Positions 25,143 to 34,342 of a DNA stretch of 64,000 nucleotides are shown piece after piece (position 1 is the stretch's first letter; the number at the start of each line of letters is the position of its first letter). Below the pieces are notes generated by a model. It had not been told where the DNA came from and ran no database searches. It saw nothing but the letters and a program-made list of their open reading frames with translations. The DNA is from DATJLQ01 sp035509415 (GTDB lineage: Bacteria > Pseudomonadota > Alphaproteobacteria > JACZXZ01): assembly GCA_035509415.1 (NCBI GenBank), contig DATJLQ010000007.1:1-64000 (forward strand). The letters are read 5' to 3'. Made by a program: the position numbers and the translations under genes.

Positions 25143-26017
25143 GAATTCTCGTGACCGGCGGCAGCGGCTTCCTCGGCAGCCACGTCGCGGACGCGCTCAC
25201 CGAGGCGGGCCACGAGACGATCGTGTTCGACCGCGCGCCGTCTCGCTGGATCGGGCCCAAGCAGCGCATGATCGTGGGCGACGTGCTCGATGCCGGCGCC
25301 GTCGCGACGGCGATGGAGGGATGCGGCGCCGTCTACCATCTCGCGGCCCTTGCCGACATCGACGCCGCGCTCGAGCGCCCGCGCGAGACCGTCGAGGTCA
25401 ACATCATGGGCACGGTGAATTTGCTCGAGGCGGCGCGCGCGGCCAAGATCGGGCGCTTCGTGTTCTCGAGCTCGATCTACGTCTATTCGCGTCAGGGCTC
25501 GTTCTACCGCACCACCAAGCAGGCGTGCGAGCATTTGATCGAGGACTACCGCGAGCGCTTCGGCCTCGCCTACACGATCCTGCGTTACGGCTCGCTCTAC
25601 GGACCGCGCGCCGACCGCAGCAACTATCTCCATAGCCTGCTCGCCCAGGCGCTCGAGGCGCGGCGCATGGACCATTACGGCACCGGCGACGAAGTGCGCG
25701 AGTACATCCACGTGCGCGACGCGGCCGCCATGAGCGTCGACGTGCTCGCGCCCGAGTTCGCCGACCAGATCATCCATCTCGCGGGCCGCGAGCGCATGAC
25801 CAGCCGCGACATGCTCGCCATGATCCGCGAGATGCTGGGCGGCGACGTGACGGTCAATTTCGAGAATGCCCTCTCGCCCGGCCATTACGTCCAGACGCCG
25901 TACAACTACACGCCGCGGCTCGGCCGGCGCCTGACGCGCGACACCTACATCGACCTCGGCCTCGGGCTCCTCGATTGCCTGCAGCAGATCGACGCCGAGC
26001 GCACGCAAGAACGCTAG
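25139..26017 (+). CDS. NAD-dependent epimerase/dehydratase (extended SDR)
   Basis: A 292-residue SDR. NAD motif VTGGSGFLGSHVADAL (about 5-20), YHLAALADID, Ser in FSSSIYVYS, and a Tyr-x3-Lys in FYRTTKQ. RYGSLYGPRADRSNYLHS and YIHVRDAA are substrate-side signatures of NDP-sugar epimerases. It lacks about 30 residues at the C-terminus compared with GalE. Four-base overlap with the HAD gene; the next gene starts 10 bases later. Could epimerise or dehydrate the sugar activated by the following cytidylyltransferase. Confidence 0.78.
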   Translation: MRILVTGGSGFLGSHVADALTEAGHETIVFDRAPSRWIGPKQRMIVGDVLDAGAVATAMEGCGAVYHLAALADIDAALERPRETVEVNIMGTVNLLEAARAAKIGRFVFSSSIYVYSRQGSFYRTTKQACEHLIEDYRERFGLAYTILRYGSLYGPRADRSNYLHSLLAQALEARRMDHYGTGDEVREYIHVRDAAAMSVDVLAPEFADQIIHLAGRERMTSRDMLAMIREMLGGDVTVNFENALSPGHYVQTPYNYTPRLGRRLTRDTYIDLGLGLLDCLQQIDAERTQER

Positions 26018-26027
26018 GGAGCGAAGC

Positions 26028-26774
26028 ATGATCGTCGCCATCCTCATCGGCCGCGAAGGCTCGTCCGGCTATCCGGGGAAGAACGTGCTTCCGGTCCTGG
26101 GGAAGCCGCTGGTCGCCTGGCCGCTCGAGGCCGCGAAGTCGGTCGCCGAGATCGGACGCATCTACGTCTCGACCGATAGCCCGTCGATCAAGGCGATCGC
26201 GCGCGAATACGGCGCACGCATCATCGAGCGGCCGGCCCATCTCGCGACCAAGGCGGCGCTCGGCGAGCACGCCTACGAGCATGCGCACCAGGTGATCGCG
26301 GCCGAGCTCGCGCGCGAGGGGCAGACGGCCGAGCTCTACGTGCTGCTGATGGCGAACGCGCCGACCGTCTCGGCGGCGCAACTGCGCGAAGGCATCGCGG
26401 TGCTGCGCGCCCATCCAGAGTACGATTCCGCGGTGACCGTGTCCTGCTACAACATGTGGAGCCCGTTGCGCGCGCGCAAGATCGGTGCCGACGGGCTCCT
26501 GCATCCCTTCGTGCCGTTCGAGACGTTCGGCGATCCGAAGACGCTCAATTGCGACCGCGACAGCCAGGGCGATTCCTGGTTCGCCGACATGGGCGTGTCG
26601 ATCGTGCGGCCGAAGAATCTCGACCGGCTCGAGGACGGGCTTCTGCCGCAGAAATGGATGGGCCAGAAAATCTACCCGATCAGGAACGAAGGCGGGCTCG
26701 ACGTCGATTATCCGTACCAGATGCCGCAAGCCGAGTTCTGGCTCAAGGCCCAGGGCGGCACCAAGGGGAAATGA
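26028..26774 (+). CDS. Acylneuraminate-type cytidylyltransferase with altered CTP loop, second of three
   Basis: A 248-residue nucleotidyltransferase fold. The usual PARGGSKGIPRKN loop is LIGREGSSGYPGKN (about 6-19), keeping GxxGS and the Lys but not the ARGG. YVSTDSPSIKAIAREYG and LLMANAPT stand where NeuA has VSTDDxEI and LQPTSP. The differences suggest another nucleotide or a non-sialic substrate. Within a HAD, SDR and aminotransferase group, it may activate a distinct acid. GGAG-like GGGAGCG precedes the ATG at 26028. It overlaps the aminotransferase by four bases. Confidence 0.75.
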   Translation: MIVAILIGREGSSGYPGKNVLPVLGKPLVAWPLEAAKSVAEIGRIYVSTDSPSIKAIAREYGARIIERPAHLATKAALGEHAYEHAHQVIAAELAREGQTAELYVLLMANAPTVSAAQLREGIAVLRAHPEYDSAVTVSCYNMWSPLRARKIGADGLLHPFVPFETFGDPKTLNCDRDSQGDSWFADMGVSIVRPKNLDRLEDGLLPQKWMGQKIYPIRNEGGLDVDYPYQMPQAEFWLKAQGGTKGK

Positions 26775-27916
26775 CCGTGCCCAAGCGCGAGGACGGCGGC
26801 GCTCCAAGGATGGGCGCGGCCCCGCGGCCCCGGGACCATCTCGCCGGCTTGAGCCGCGACAGCGATTGTCTCGGCGAGCGCACGCGCTTCGTGTGCCTCG
26901 ACCGGAACGAGCGGCCGAGCGCGTGGCCGGAGGCGGATTTCCGCGCGGCCCTCGCGACCCTCAAGCCGACCGACTTCAATCATTATCCCGATCTCGGCCC
27001 GCTCTATGAGCGGCTGGTGCGCGCGACCGGCTTGCCCCAGGCGCGGCTTGCGGTGGGTGCCGGCTCGGACGCCCTCATCCGGCGCGCGCTTCACGCCTAT
27101 CTCAGGCCAGGCGACAAGCTGCTCTCGCCCGATCCGAGCTACGGCATGTACGCGGTGTGGGCGCGTATCTTCGAGGCGGAGCATGTCGCGGTCCCCTACG
27201 GCGCCGATCTGCGTCTCGACCTCGACGGCTTCATCGCGCGCATCGAGACGGCGCGGCCGCGCGTGGTCGCGATCGCCAACGCCGACCAACCGACCGGCGC
27301 CATGCTCGCGCGCGACTCCCTGCTCGCCATCGTCGATGCCTGCGCGCGCATGGGCGCGTTGTGCCTCGTCGACGAGGCCTATCACCCGTTCTCGCCCGTG
27401 ACCCTGCTCGGCGACGTGCGCGACCGTCCGTCGCTCCTGGTGCTGCGTAGCTTCTCCAAGAGCGGCGGCATCGCGGGCCTGCGCGTCGGCTTCGCCGCGG
27501 GCGACGCGGAGGCGATCCGCGCCCTCCACGCCGTGCGCAGCCCGGGCGAGGTCGCCTCGCTCTCGGCCGCGATCGCCTGCTACCTGCTCGACCGGCCGGA
27601 GATTTTCGAGCGCCATCGCGCCGAGGTCGAGGAGGGGCGCGCGCGCCTCCTCGCGGCGGCGGCGTCGCTCGGCTTCGAATGCCCGCCCTGCCACGGCAAT
27701 TTCCAGCTCGTGCGCACGGCGCCGCTCGCGCCCAAGGCGCTCGCCGCAGCCCTCGAGCGGCGCGGCTACCTCGTCCGCGCCGGCTTCGGCTTCGCGCCCC
27801 TCAAGGACGCGATCCGCGTGACGCTCGACGGCCCGGCGGTGATCGATCCCTTCGTCGCGGCGCTCGAGGAAAGCTGCGCCGAGCTGCGCGCGGCCGCGGC
27901 ACCCGCCGGCACCTGA
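26771..27916 (+). CDS. Class I/II aminotransferase (HisC-like)
   Basis: A 381-residue fold-type I PLP enzyme. Lys230 in RSFSKSGGIAGLRVG is the Schiff-base lysine. NADQPTG is the family's NPxNPTG motif, and LVDEAYHPFS holds the ring Asp/Tyr. The N-terminal LDRNERPSAWP resembles HisC and CobD. Unlike the DegT enzymes in the locus, this class acts on small keto or phospho acids, not on nucleotide-linked keto sugars. That suits an amino-acid-like side group, but the substrate is unknown. The start overlaps the previous stop. Confidence 0.8.
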   Translation: MTVPKREDGGAPRMGAAPRPRDHLAGLSRDSDCLGERTRFVCLDRNERPSAWPEADFRAALATLKPTDFNHYPDLGPLYERLVRATGLPQARLAVGAGSDALIRRALHAYLRPGDKLLSPDPSYGMYAVWARIFEAEHVAVPYGADLRLDLDGFIARIETARPRVVAIANADQPTGAMLARDSLLAIVDACARMGALCLVDEAYHPFSPVTLLGDVRDRPSLLVLRSFSKSGGIAGLRVGFAAGDAEAIRALHAVRSPGEVASLSAAIACYLLDRPEIFERHRAEVEEGRARLLAAAASLGFECPPCHGNFQLVRTAPLAPKALAAALERRGYLVRAGFGFAPLKDAIRVTLDGPAVIDPFVAALEESCAELRAAAAPAGT

Positions 27917-27961
27917 GCGCGCCCAGATCGTTCGCCCGGATTCCCCGACCGAGGAGCCACT

Positions 27962-29053
27962 ATGACCGTGAAGATCGCCCTCATCGGCTGCGGCCGCGTC
28001 GCCGGCCATCATCTGCGCTCGGTCGCCTCGATCGAGGGCGCCCAGGTGGTCGCGGTGTGCGACCTCGTGGCCGACAAGGCGCGCGCATACGGCGAGAAGT
28101 TCAACGTCGCCTGGTTCACCGACTACCACGCCATGCTGCGCGCGCTGCCGGAGATCGACGTGGTCTCGATCATCACGCCGTCGGGCATGCATGCCGAGCA
28201 CGGCATCGACGTGATGCGCCGCTACAAGAAGCACATCCTGGTCGAGAAGCCGACCTTCATGCACCCGGCGCAGCTCAACGAGGCCTACGACCTCGCCGAG
28301 GCGTCGGGCTTGCGCATCTTTCCAGTGTTCCAGAACCGCTACAATCGCGCCGTGGCGCGGGTCAAGGCAGCACTCGCGCGCGGCGAGCTCGGCGAGATCC
28401 GCATCATGGCGGTGCGCGTGCGCTGGTGCCGGCCCCAGCGCTATTACGAGCTCGCACCCTGGCGCGGCACCTTCTCCCACGATGGCGGCTGCCTCGGCAA
28501 TCAGGGCATCCACCATATCGATCTGCTGCGCTATCTCGGCGGCGAGGTCGACCGGCTCAATGCCACGCTACGCACCCTTGGCGCCACGATCGAGGTCGAG
28601 GACACGGCGATCGCCACGCTCACCTACCGCAGCGGGGCCGTGGGCGTGGTCGAGGTCACGACGGCGGCGCGACCGGACGATTTCGAGGCGTCGCTCTCGA
28701 TCGTGGGCTCGAAGGGGCTCGCCGAGCTCGGCGGCTGGGCGGTCAACGAGCTCCGGACCTTCACGCCCGATCCGGCCGTTTGCGCCGAGGCGAGCGAGAA
28801 GTTTCCCGACGTCTACGGCTTCGGCCATTTCGAGGTCTATCGCAACCTGGTGGCCGACCTCGCCGGGCGCCGGTCCTTTCCGGTCGACCGGCGCGACTGT
28901 CTCAGCTCGATCAACCTGCTCCACGCCTTCTATCGCTCCGACGAGGAGGGCGGCTGGATCGACGTCGCGGCGGGCCGCGCGTCCGACCGGCTGGGCCGGC
29001 CGAACGAGGCGCTCTCCAACCTCTACCGCACGCCGGCGCCGAGCGCGCCCTGA
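27962..29053 (+). CDS. Gfo/Idh/MocA-family sugar oxidoreductase
   Basis: A 363-residue NAD(P)-dependent dehydrogenase. N-terminal Rossmann motif IALIGCGRVAGHHLRS (about 5-20), the conserved EKP at about 98-100 (LVEKPTF) with the catalytic lysine, and GGCLGNQGIHHIDLLRYLGG holding the His-x3-Asp pair typical of the family. Similar enzymes (WbpB, WlbA) oxidise C3 of UDP-sugar acids, others reduce keto sugars. GAGGAG-like CGAGGAGCC precedes ATG 27962. It probably modifies a precursor in the local glycan pathway. Confidence 0.85.
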   Translation: MTVKIALIGCGRVAGHHLRSVASIEGAQVVAVCDLVADKARAYGEKFNVAWFTDYHAMLRALPEIDVVSIITPSGMHAEHGIDVMRRYKKHILVEKPTFMHPAQLNEAYDLAEASGLRIFPVFQNRYNRAVARVKAALARGELGEIRIMAVRVRWCRPQRYYELAPWRGTFSHDGGCLGNQGIHHIDLLRYLGGEVDRLNATLRTLGATIEVEDTAIATLTYRSGAVGVVEVTTAARPDDFEASLSIVGSKGLAELGGWAVNELRTFTPDPAVCAEASEKFPDVYGFGHFEVYRNLVADLAGRRSFPVDRRDCLSSINLLHAFYRSDEEGGWIDVAAGRASDRLGRPNEALSNLYRTPAPSAP

Positions 29054-29065
29054 AAGTTGCCGCTC

Positions 29066-29842
29066 GTGACCGCGAAGAACATCGTCTACCGGACCGACGG
29101 GATCGCGCGCTATTTCGAGCGCCATCGCCGCCATTGGGACGAGTTCTATCCCTCCGAGCGCTGGGTGTTCGAGGCGATCGCGCGCGAGCGGTCGAGCCTC
29201 GGCGCGGTGCTCGACGTCGGCTGCGCGTTGGGCGGCCTGGGCACGGCCTTGGCCGAGCGCTTCCCGCTCGAGCGCTATGTCGGCGTCGACATCAACCGCC
29301 AGGCGATCGAGGCGGCGCAGGCGCGTCCCGCCGCGATCCCGAGCGAGTTCATCGCGGGCGATATTTGCGATTGCGCGCCGCTTGCGGGCCGCGTCTTCGA
29401 TCTCGTCGCGGCGCTGAGCGTGGTCGATTGGAATCTCGACGGCACCGGCATCCTCAAGGCGTGCTGGGAGCGCGTGGCGCCGGGCGGCCATCTCGTGCTT
29501 TCGCTCCGGCTCACCCCGGGCGCGGGCGTGCGCGATCCCGCGCGAAGCTTCCAGTACATCTGGCACGGCGCCGAGCCGCCGCCCGCGGACGCGGAGCGCG
29601 CACCCTATGTGGTGCTCAATGGGGTCGACGCGCTGCGGCTTCTCGCGAGCCAAGTGCCCGCACCCGCGCGCATTCTCGGCTACGGCTATTGGGGCCGTCC
29701 GTCCGCGACCGCGCGCACGCTTTACGAGCGGCTCGTCTTCGCGGTGTTCGCGCTCCGCAAGGCCGCGGCGGGCGAGACGCCGGACGAGCCGGCGCTCGAG
29801 CTTCATTTGCCATCGTCGGTGCTGCTTCCGGCGGCGCGATGA
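29066..29842 (+). CDS. Class I SAM-dependent methyltransferase
   Basis: A methyltransferase of about 258 residues. Motif I VLDVGCALGGLGTALAE, then YVGVDINRQAI and LVAALSVVDWN. The start is uncertain: GTG 29066 has GAAAG 9 bases upstream and is preferred; TTG 29057 would add three residues. ILKACWERVAPGGHLVLSLRLTPG is a typical post-core strand. It overlaps the large unknown gene by four bases. It may O-methylate the glycan or the oxidoreductase product. Confidence 0.78.
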   Translation: MTAKNIVYRTDGIARYFERHRRHWDEFYPSERWVFEAIARERSSLGAVLDVGCALGGLGTALAERFPLERYVGVDINRQAIEAAQARPAAIPSEFIAGDICDCAPLAGRVFDLVAALSVVDWNLDGTGILKACWERVAPGGHLVLSLRLTPGAGVRDPARSFQYIWHGAEPPPADAERAPYVVLNGVDALRLLASQVPAPARILGYGYWGRPSATARTLYERLVFAVFALRKAAAGETPDEPALELHLPSSVLLPAAR

Positions 29843-31719
29843 CGGGCGCGGCCGAGATCGTCATGCTGCCCGCGGACGAGGCGAGCCCGGATGCGCTCGA
29901 AGCGTGTGCCGCGCGCGGCGCCTTCGCGGTGCTTTATCTGGGATCGTCCTTCGCGGCCCTGGCCGCGCTCGAGCGCGCGCTCCCCGCGGGCTGGACGCTG
30001 GTGCCGGTGGGCGACGGGCTGCGGCGTGCGGCGGAGTCGCTACGCCGGGAATTCCTCGATCTCGACGCCGCGGTGCTGCGCCCGGGTGTCGCGCGCGATT
30101 GGTGGGACGCGACCCATCTCGGCGAGCGCAATCCCTTGTCCTCGACCCTCGGGCTCGATCTCGCGCGTTTCTTTTTTCTGCTCGAGACGCTGCGGCGCCA
30201 CGAGCGATTGCTCGTGCTGTGCGACGATCGCGCGCGTTGCCGCCTCTACGACGCCGAGATGCGCCGCCGCGGCCATCGCGTCGGCTGGGGCGGGCCGGGA
30301 CGCGCGCGGCCATTGGGCGAGGGGGTGCGCGCCATCGGCTACGTCTTGCGTTGCCTTGCGCGCGGCGTCCGGGTCCGGCTTCGCGGCTGCGCCGACTATC
30401 GCCGGCGCCGCCGCCTGTTGCGCTCGCTTCGACTTGCGCGGCCGCTCGACCTCGAAGGTTTACGGCGCGCCCGGGTGCTGCTGGTCTCGTGGCTACGCGC
30501 CGAGACCTTTCCGCCGGGTGCGGCCTTGCCCGACGACGCCTATCTCCCGGGCTTCGCGGCGACCGCGACGGCCGCGGGCGAGGGCGTCGCCTATCTCATG
30601 CGCGCGGCTCCCGGGCTCGAGGATTACGCGGCCGCGGCGCAGGGTGCCCTCGCCTCGAGGGTTCCAGTGCTGATGTTCGAGGAGCTGGCGCCCGCGGGCG
30701 CGATGCTCGCGGCGGCGTTCATTTCCATGGCGCTGCCGTGGCGCGTGCCGCGCGCGACGCTCGCGGGCGAGGACGTGGGCGCCATCCTACGTCTCGGCGC
30801 CTGGCGCGAGCTCGGCAGCTTCGACGTCGTGACCGCCTTCGGCCACAAGGCCCTGTGCCAGACGCTCGCGCGGCTCGGCGCCGCACCCGCCTCGCTCGCC
30901 CATCCCTACGAGCATCAGCCCTGGGAAAAGATGCTGCGCCGAGGATTGCGCCGCTGGCTGCCCGATGCGCGCGTGATCGGGGTGCAGCACGTCCCGTTCG
31001 CCCGGACCTATCTGAGCCTGTTTCCGAGCCGGCGCGAGATCGAAAGCGGCCTCATTCCGGACCGGCTTTTGGTCGCGGGCGAGGGATACGCGGACTGGTT
31101 CCGCGCCGTGGGTTTCCCTCCCGGGCGCCTCGCGGTTCTGGGCGCCGTGCGTTATGCCAAGCCGTCGCGCGCGGCCGAAACGGGAGGCCGTGGTATCCTG
31201 TGTTGCACGAGCATCGATCTCGCGGAATCGATCGAGCTCGTCGCCAAGGCAGCGCTCGCGAGCCGCGGGCTCGGCCGCACCGTCACGGTCAATTATCACC
31301 CCGCGACGGGCGAGGATTTCCGCCGCGCGTTGCGCGAGGGGGCGGCGCGCATCGCAGGCGGCGACCTCGACCATCTCGGCTACGTCGACGCACCGGCCGC
31401 GACGCTCCTCGACGACGCGCACCTGGTCCTTTATTGCACCTCGGCCGCGGTCTTCGACGCGCTGCTTGCGGGCAAGCCTGCGGTCTTCGTCGGGCGCGAG
31501 ACCGATCTCGACTACGACAAGGCGCCCGACGGATTGACGACGCGGTGCCGCACGGTCGGGGAATTGCGCGCGATCCTGGCCGCTTCCTTTGCCGAGCCCG
31601 CCGGCGACGCGGCGCGCGCGCCGCGTACGGCCGAGCTCGAGCGCTGGATCGCGCCGGTCAAGGAGTCGATCCTGCGCGCGGCCCTGTCGCTCGCGCCGCG
31701 CGAAGCCGTTCCGGCGTGA
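29839..31719 (+). CDS. Large unknown protein of the surface-glycan locus (GT-B-like C-terminal half)
   Basis: A 626-residue protein not recognised with confidence. The N-terminal half is Arg-rich with an acidic start, with no clear motif. The C-terminal half has VIGVQHVPFARTYLS, PDRLLVAGEGYADWF, VTVNYHPATGEDF and TLLDDAHLVLYCTSAAVFDALLAGKPAVFVGRETDLDYDKAP. These are the features of GT-B donor domains in proteins annotated as surface carbohydrate biosynthesis proteins. No membrane helix is obvious. ATG 29839 gives a four-base overlap; the longer upstream frame is read-through of two genes. It could transfer a NulO or act on a lipid carrier. Confidence 0.5.
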   Translation: MTGAAEIVMLPADEASPDALEACAARGAFAVLYLGSSFAALAALERALPAGWTLVPVGDGLRRAAESLRREFLDLDAAVLRPGVARDWWDATHLGERNPLSSTLGLDLARFFFLLETLRRHERLLVLCDDRARCRLYDAEMRRRGHRVGWGGPGRARPLGEGVRAIGYVLRCLARGVRVRLRGCADYRRRRRLLRSLRLARPLDLEGLRRARVLLVSWLRAETFPPGAALPDDAYLPGFAATATAAGEGVAYLMRAAPGLEDYAAAAQGALASRVPVLMFEELAPAGAMLAAAFISMALPWRVPRATLAGEDVGAILRLGAWRELGSFDVVTAFGHKALCQTLARLGAAPASLAHPYEHQPWEKMLRRGLRRWLPDARVIGVQHVPFARTYLSLFPSRREIESGLIPDRLLVAGEGYADWFRAVGFPPGRLAVLGAVRYAKPSRAAETGGRGILCCTSIDLAESIELVAKAALASRGLGRTVTVNYHPATGEDFRRALREGAARIAGGDLDHLGYVDAPAATLLDDAHLVLYCTSAAVFDALLAGKPAVFVGRETDLDYDKAPDGLTTRCRTVGELRAILAASFAEPAGDAARAPRTAELERWIAPVKESILRAALSLAPREAVPA

Positions 31720-31792
31720 CGCGCGCCCCGAAATCCGAAGAATTCCAGCGATCATTGCGCGCCCGAGCGCGCGCCCCCAGAGGAGAACGACC

Positions 31793-32668
31793 ATGACCGC
31801 CCAGCCCGTCCGCATCGGCAAGAAGTCCGTCGGTCCCGGCCAGCCCTGCTACATCGTGGGCGAGATCGGCATCAACCACAATGGCGACCTCGCGATCGCG
31901 AAGAAGCTCATCGACCGAGCGGTCGAATTCGGCTTCGACGCGGTCAAGTTCCAGAAACGCACGGTCGACGTGGTCTACACGCCCGAGGATCTGGCGCGCG
32001 AGCGCGAATCGCCGTTCGGCAGCACCAATGGCGACCTGAAACGCGGCCTCGAGTTCGGCGCGGCGCAATACAAGGAAATCGATGCGTATTGCCGCGCGCA
32101 CGGCATCGATTGGTTCTGCTCGCCCTGGGACGAGGGCAGCGTCGACTTTCTCGAGCGCTTCGACCCCGTATGCTACAAGATCGCGTCGGCCTGCCTGACC
32201 GACGACGGGCTCCTCAAGCACATCAAGGCCACGAAGCGTCCGATCGTCCTCTCGACCGGCATGAGCACGCTCGACCAGATCGACCGCGCGGTCGCGATCC
32301 TCGAGGGCACGCCGCTCATCCTTCTCCACACCAACTCGACCTATCCCTCGAAGCACGAGGAGCTCAACCTCTCGGTGATTGCGAGCTTGCGCGCGCGTTA
32401 CGGGAAGCCGGTCGGCTACAGCGGCCACGAGCCGGACGTGATCCCATCGGTCATGGCGGCGTCTGCCTACGACGCCTGCATGGTCGAGCGCCACATCACC
32501 CTCGACCGCGCGATGTGGGGCACCGATCAGGCGGCGAGCCTCGAGCCGCGTGGCATGGAGCTGATGGCGAAATACATCCGCACTTGGGAAGTGGTGCGCG
32601 GCGACGGCAAGAAGCGCGTTTACGACAGCGAGATCCCGATCCTCAAGAAGCTGCGCCGGGTCGGCTGA
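31793..32668 (+). CDS. NeuB-family nonulosonate synthase without SAF domain, NeuB2
   Basis: A 291-residue PEP-condensing synthase. YIVGEIGINHNGDLAIAKKL, VKFQKRTVDVVYTPEDL, FCSPWDEGSVDFLE, KIASACLTDDGLLKHI and GYSGHEPDVIPS follow the NeuB barrel, but the C-terminal antifreeze-like domain is missing. SAF-less NeuB proteins are known; their oligomer contacts must differ. It is followed by a pyruvyltransferase, a KdsC-like phosphatase and a CMP-sugar synthetase, so the substrate may be a phosphorylated hexose giving a NulO-9-phosphate. AGGAGA lies 7 bases before ATG 31793. Confidence 0.87.
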   Translation: MTAQPVRIGKKSVGPGQPCYIVGEIGINHNGDLAIAKKLIDRAVEFGFDAVKFQKRTVDVVYTPEDLARERESPFGSTNGDLKRGLEFGAAQYKEIDAYCRAHGIDWFCSPWDEGSVDFLERFDPVCYKIASACLTDDGLLKHIKATKRPIVLSTGMSTLDQIDRAVAILEGTPLILLHTNSTYPSKHEELNLSVIASLRARYGKPVGYSGHEPDVIPSVMAASAYDACMVERHITLDRAMWGTDQAASLEPRGMELMAKYIRTWEVVRGDGKKRVYDSEIPILKKLRRVG

Positions 32669-32685
32669 GGCGCGCACCCATTCCC

Positions 32686-33843
32686 ATGACCGCGACGCTC
32701 CGCCTTCTGCATTTGGTGAACAGCCACAGCACCAACGTGGGCAATGGGGCGCTCGCCGACGGTGCCGAGCGCGTGCTGGGCGAGGATCTGGCGGCACCGG
32801 TCTCGTGGTCGCGCGTGCCGTGGGACGATTACACCTTCGGGCTCAAGAAATTCGATCGGGATTTCGTAGGCGCGATCAACCGCTCGGACGGCATGATCGT
32901 GGGCGGTGCGGTCACGATCAACGGGCGCGCCTATCTCGAGCACGCGGGCATGCGCTTCGACCTTCCGCCAGCGCTTTGGCCGGAGATCCGTAAACCATTG
33001 ATCTTCTACGGGATTTCCTACCGACATTGGGCGGGCCAGCGGTTCCATCACGCGGACAAGCTGCGTTGGGCGTTCGACCACGCGCTCGGGCGCCAAGACA
33101 TGCTGCTCGCGTTGCGCAACGACGGCACGCGCGAATGGCTCGAAGGCGCGCTCGGCATCGCGAGCGATCGGCTCCACGTAATCCCCGATCCCGCGGTGTT
33201 CGTCGAAGCCGACGACGCGGCGGCCGCGGCGGACGATCTTGCGCTCGATCCCGGGCGACCCAACATCGTGCTCGCCCTCAACGACGAGGATTCGGCCGAG
33301 CGCTACGGCACACCCGAGCGGCGCATGGAAGTGCTGCGCGGGATTGCCCAGGCGCTCGAGCCCGTGCTCGATGCGCGCGGCGCAAATCTCGTCTTGGCGC
33401 CCCATTATTTCGACGATCATCGCATGATCGCCGACTTCATCGCGTGCTGCCGCCCGCAGCTCGCGCACCAGCGCATGATCTCGACCGGCCTCGCGCGCAT
33501 GGCGGACGCGAAGCGCTTCTACGGCCGCTACGCCCGTGCCCAGCTCGTGATCGCGATGCGCGTCCACGCCATGTCGCCCTCGATCGGCCTCGGCGTGCCG
33601 ATGATCCCGCTCGTGACCCAGGACCGGCTCGGCCGCTTTCTCGACGATGTCGGCTTGGGCGACCTGGCGATCGACGCGCTCGCACCCGATCTCGCGGGTC
33701 GCCTCCGCGTTGCCATCGAGGCGGCGCTCGACCGGCCCGACGAGCTGCGGCGCCGCTTCCGCGTCACGCGCGACGGCATGCGCGCGCGGCTCGGTGCCTT
33801 CAATCGAAAGGTGGGGGAATTGCTTCATGGCCAAACGCGCTAA
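32686..33843 (+). CDS. Polysaccharide pyruvyl transferase family protein
   Basis: A 385-residue protein of the CsaB/WcaK pyruvyltransferase family. The N-terminal HSTNVGNGALADGAERVL corresponds to the family NxGDxA loop, and VIAMRVHAMSPSIGLGVPMI is the conserved C-terminal (M/S)RxHA segment. The family moves pyruvate from PEP onto a sugar as a ketal, adding negative charge. It sits between NeuB2 and a phosphatase and overlaps the latter by 17 bases. Some members act as glycosyltransferase-like proteins, so the exact reaction is inferred. Confidence 0.8.
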   Translation: MTATLRLLHLVNSHSTNVGNGALADGAERVLGEDLAAPVSWSRVPWDDYTFGLKKFDRDFVGAINRSDGMIVGGAVTINGRAYLEHAGMRFDLPPALWPEIRKPLIFYGISYRHWAGQRFHHADKLRWAFDHALGRQDMLLALRNDGTREWLEGALGIASDRLHVIPDPAVFVEADDAAAAADDLALDPGRPNIVLALNDEDSAERYGTPERRMEVLRGIAQALEPVLDARGANLVLAPHYFDDHRMIADFIACCRPQLAHQRMISTGLARMADAKRFYGRYARAQLVIAMRVHAMSPSIGLGVPMIPLVTQDRLGRFLDDVGLGDLAIDALAPDLAGRLRVAIEAALDRPDELRRRFRVTRDGMRARLGAFNRKVGELLHGQTR

Positions 33844-34339
33844 GTCCGCCGCGCGTCCGCGTCTCGATCCGGCGCGCGTGGCGCTCATCGTGTTCGATTT
33901 CGACGGCGTGCTCACCGACAACCGCGTGCTTGTGCTCGAGGACGGACGCGAGGCGGTCCTTTGCAGCCGCGCCGACGGGCTCGGCTTCGACGCGTTGCGC
34001 GCGGCGCGCATTCCGACGCTCATTCTCTCGACCGAGCGCAATCCGGTGGTGGCGGCGCGCGCGCGAAAGCTCGGCGTGCCGGTGCTCCAGGCGGTCGCCG
34101 ACAAGGCGCAGGCGCTCGAGGCCCATTGCATTGCCGCGGGCATCGCGCTCGCGAGCGTGGTCTATGTCGGGAACGACCTCAACGATCTCAAGGCCATGGG
34201 GACGGTCGGGCATCCGGTCGCGGTCGCCGACGCCCATGAGCGTGTGCGTAAGGCGGCGCGTTACGTGCTTAAAGCGGCGGGCGGCGAGGGGGCCGCGCGC
34301 GAGCTGGTCGAGCGGCTCATGGGCCTCGCGGTCGGATAG
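33827..34339 (+). CDS. KdsC-like HAD phosphatase
   Basis: A 170-residue capless HAD enzyme of the KdsC/N-acylneuraminate-9-phosphatase class. Motif I is IVFDFDGVLTDNRVLV (about 20-35), motif II ILSTERN, motif III KAQALEAHC, motif IV VVYVGNDLNDLKAM. KdsC removes the 8-phosphate of Kdo-8-P; close relatives act on 9-phosphates of KDN and NeuAc. Flanked by NeuB2 and a CMP-sugar synthetase, a NulO-9-phosphate is the likely substrate. Start ATG 33827 lies within the end of the previous gene after GTGGGGG. Confidence 0.85.
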   Translation: MAKRAKSAARPRLDPARVALIVFDFDGVLTDNRVLVLEDGREAVLCSRADGLGFDALRAARIPTLILSTERNPVVAARARKLGVPVLQAVADKAQALEAHCIAAGIALASVVYVGNDLNDLKAMGTVGHPVAVADAHERVRKAARYVLKAAGGEGAARELVERLMGLAVG

Positions 34340-34342
34340 GCG

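Noticed and set aside
27679..29838. Very long upstream extension of the 626-residue protein
   Set aside because: Passes through the oxidoreductase and methyltransferase genes in another frame; ATG 29839 gives the usual four-base overlap.
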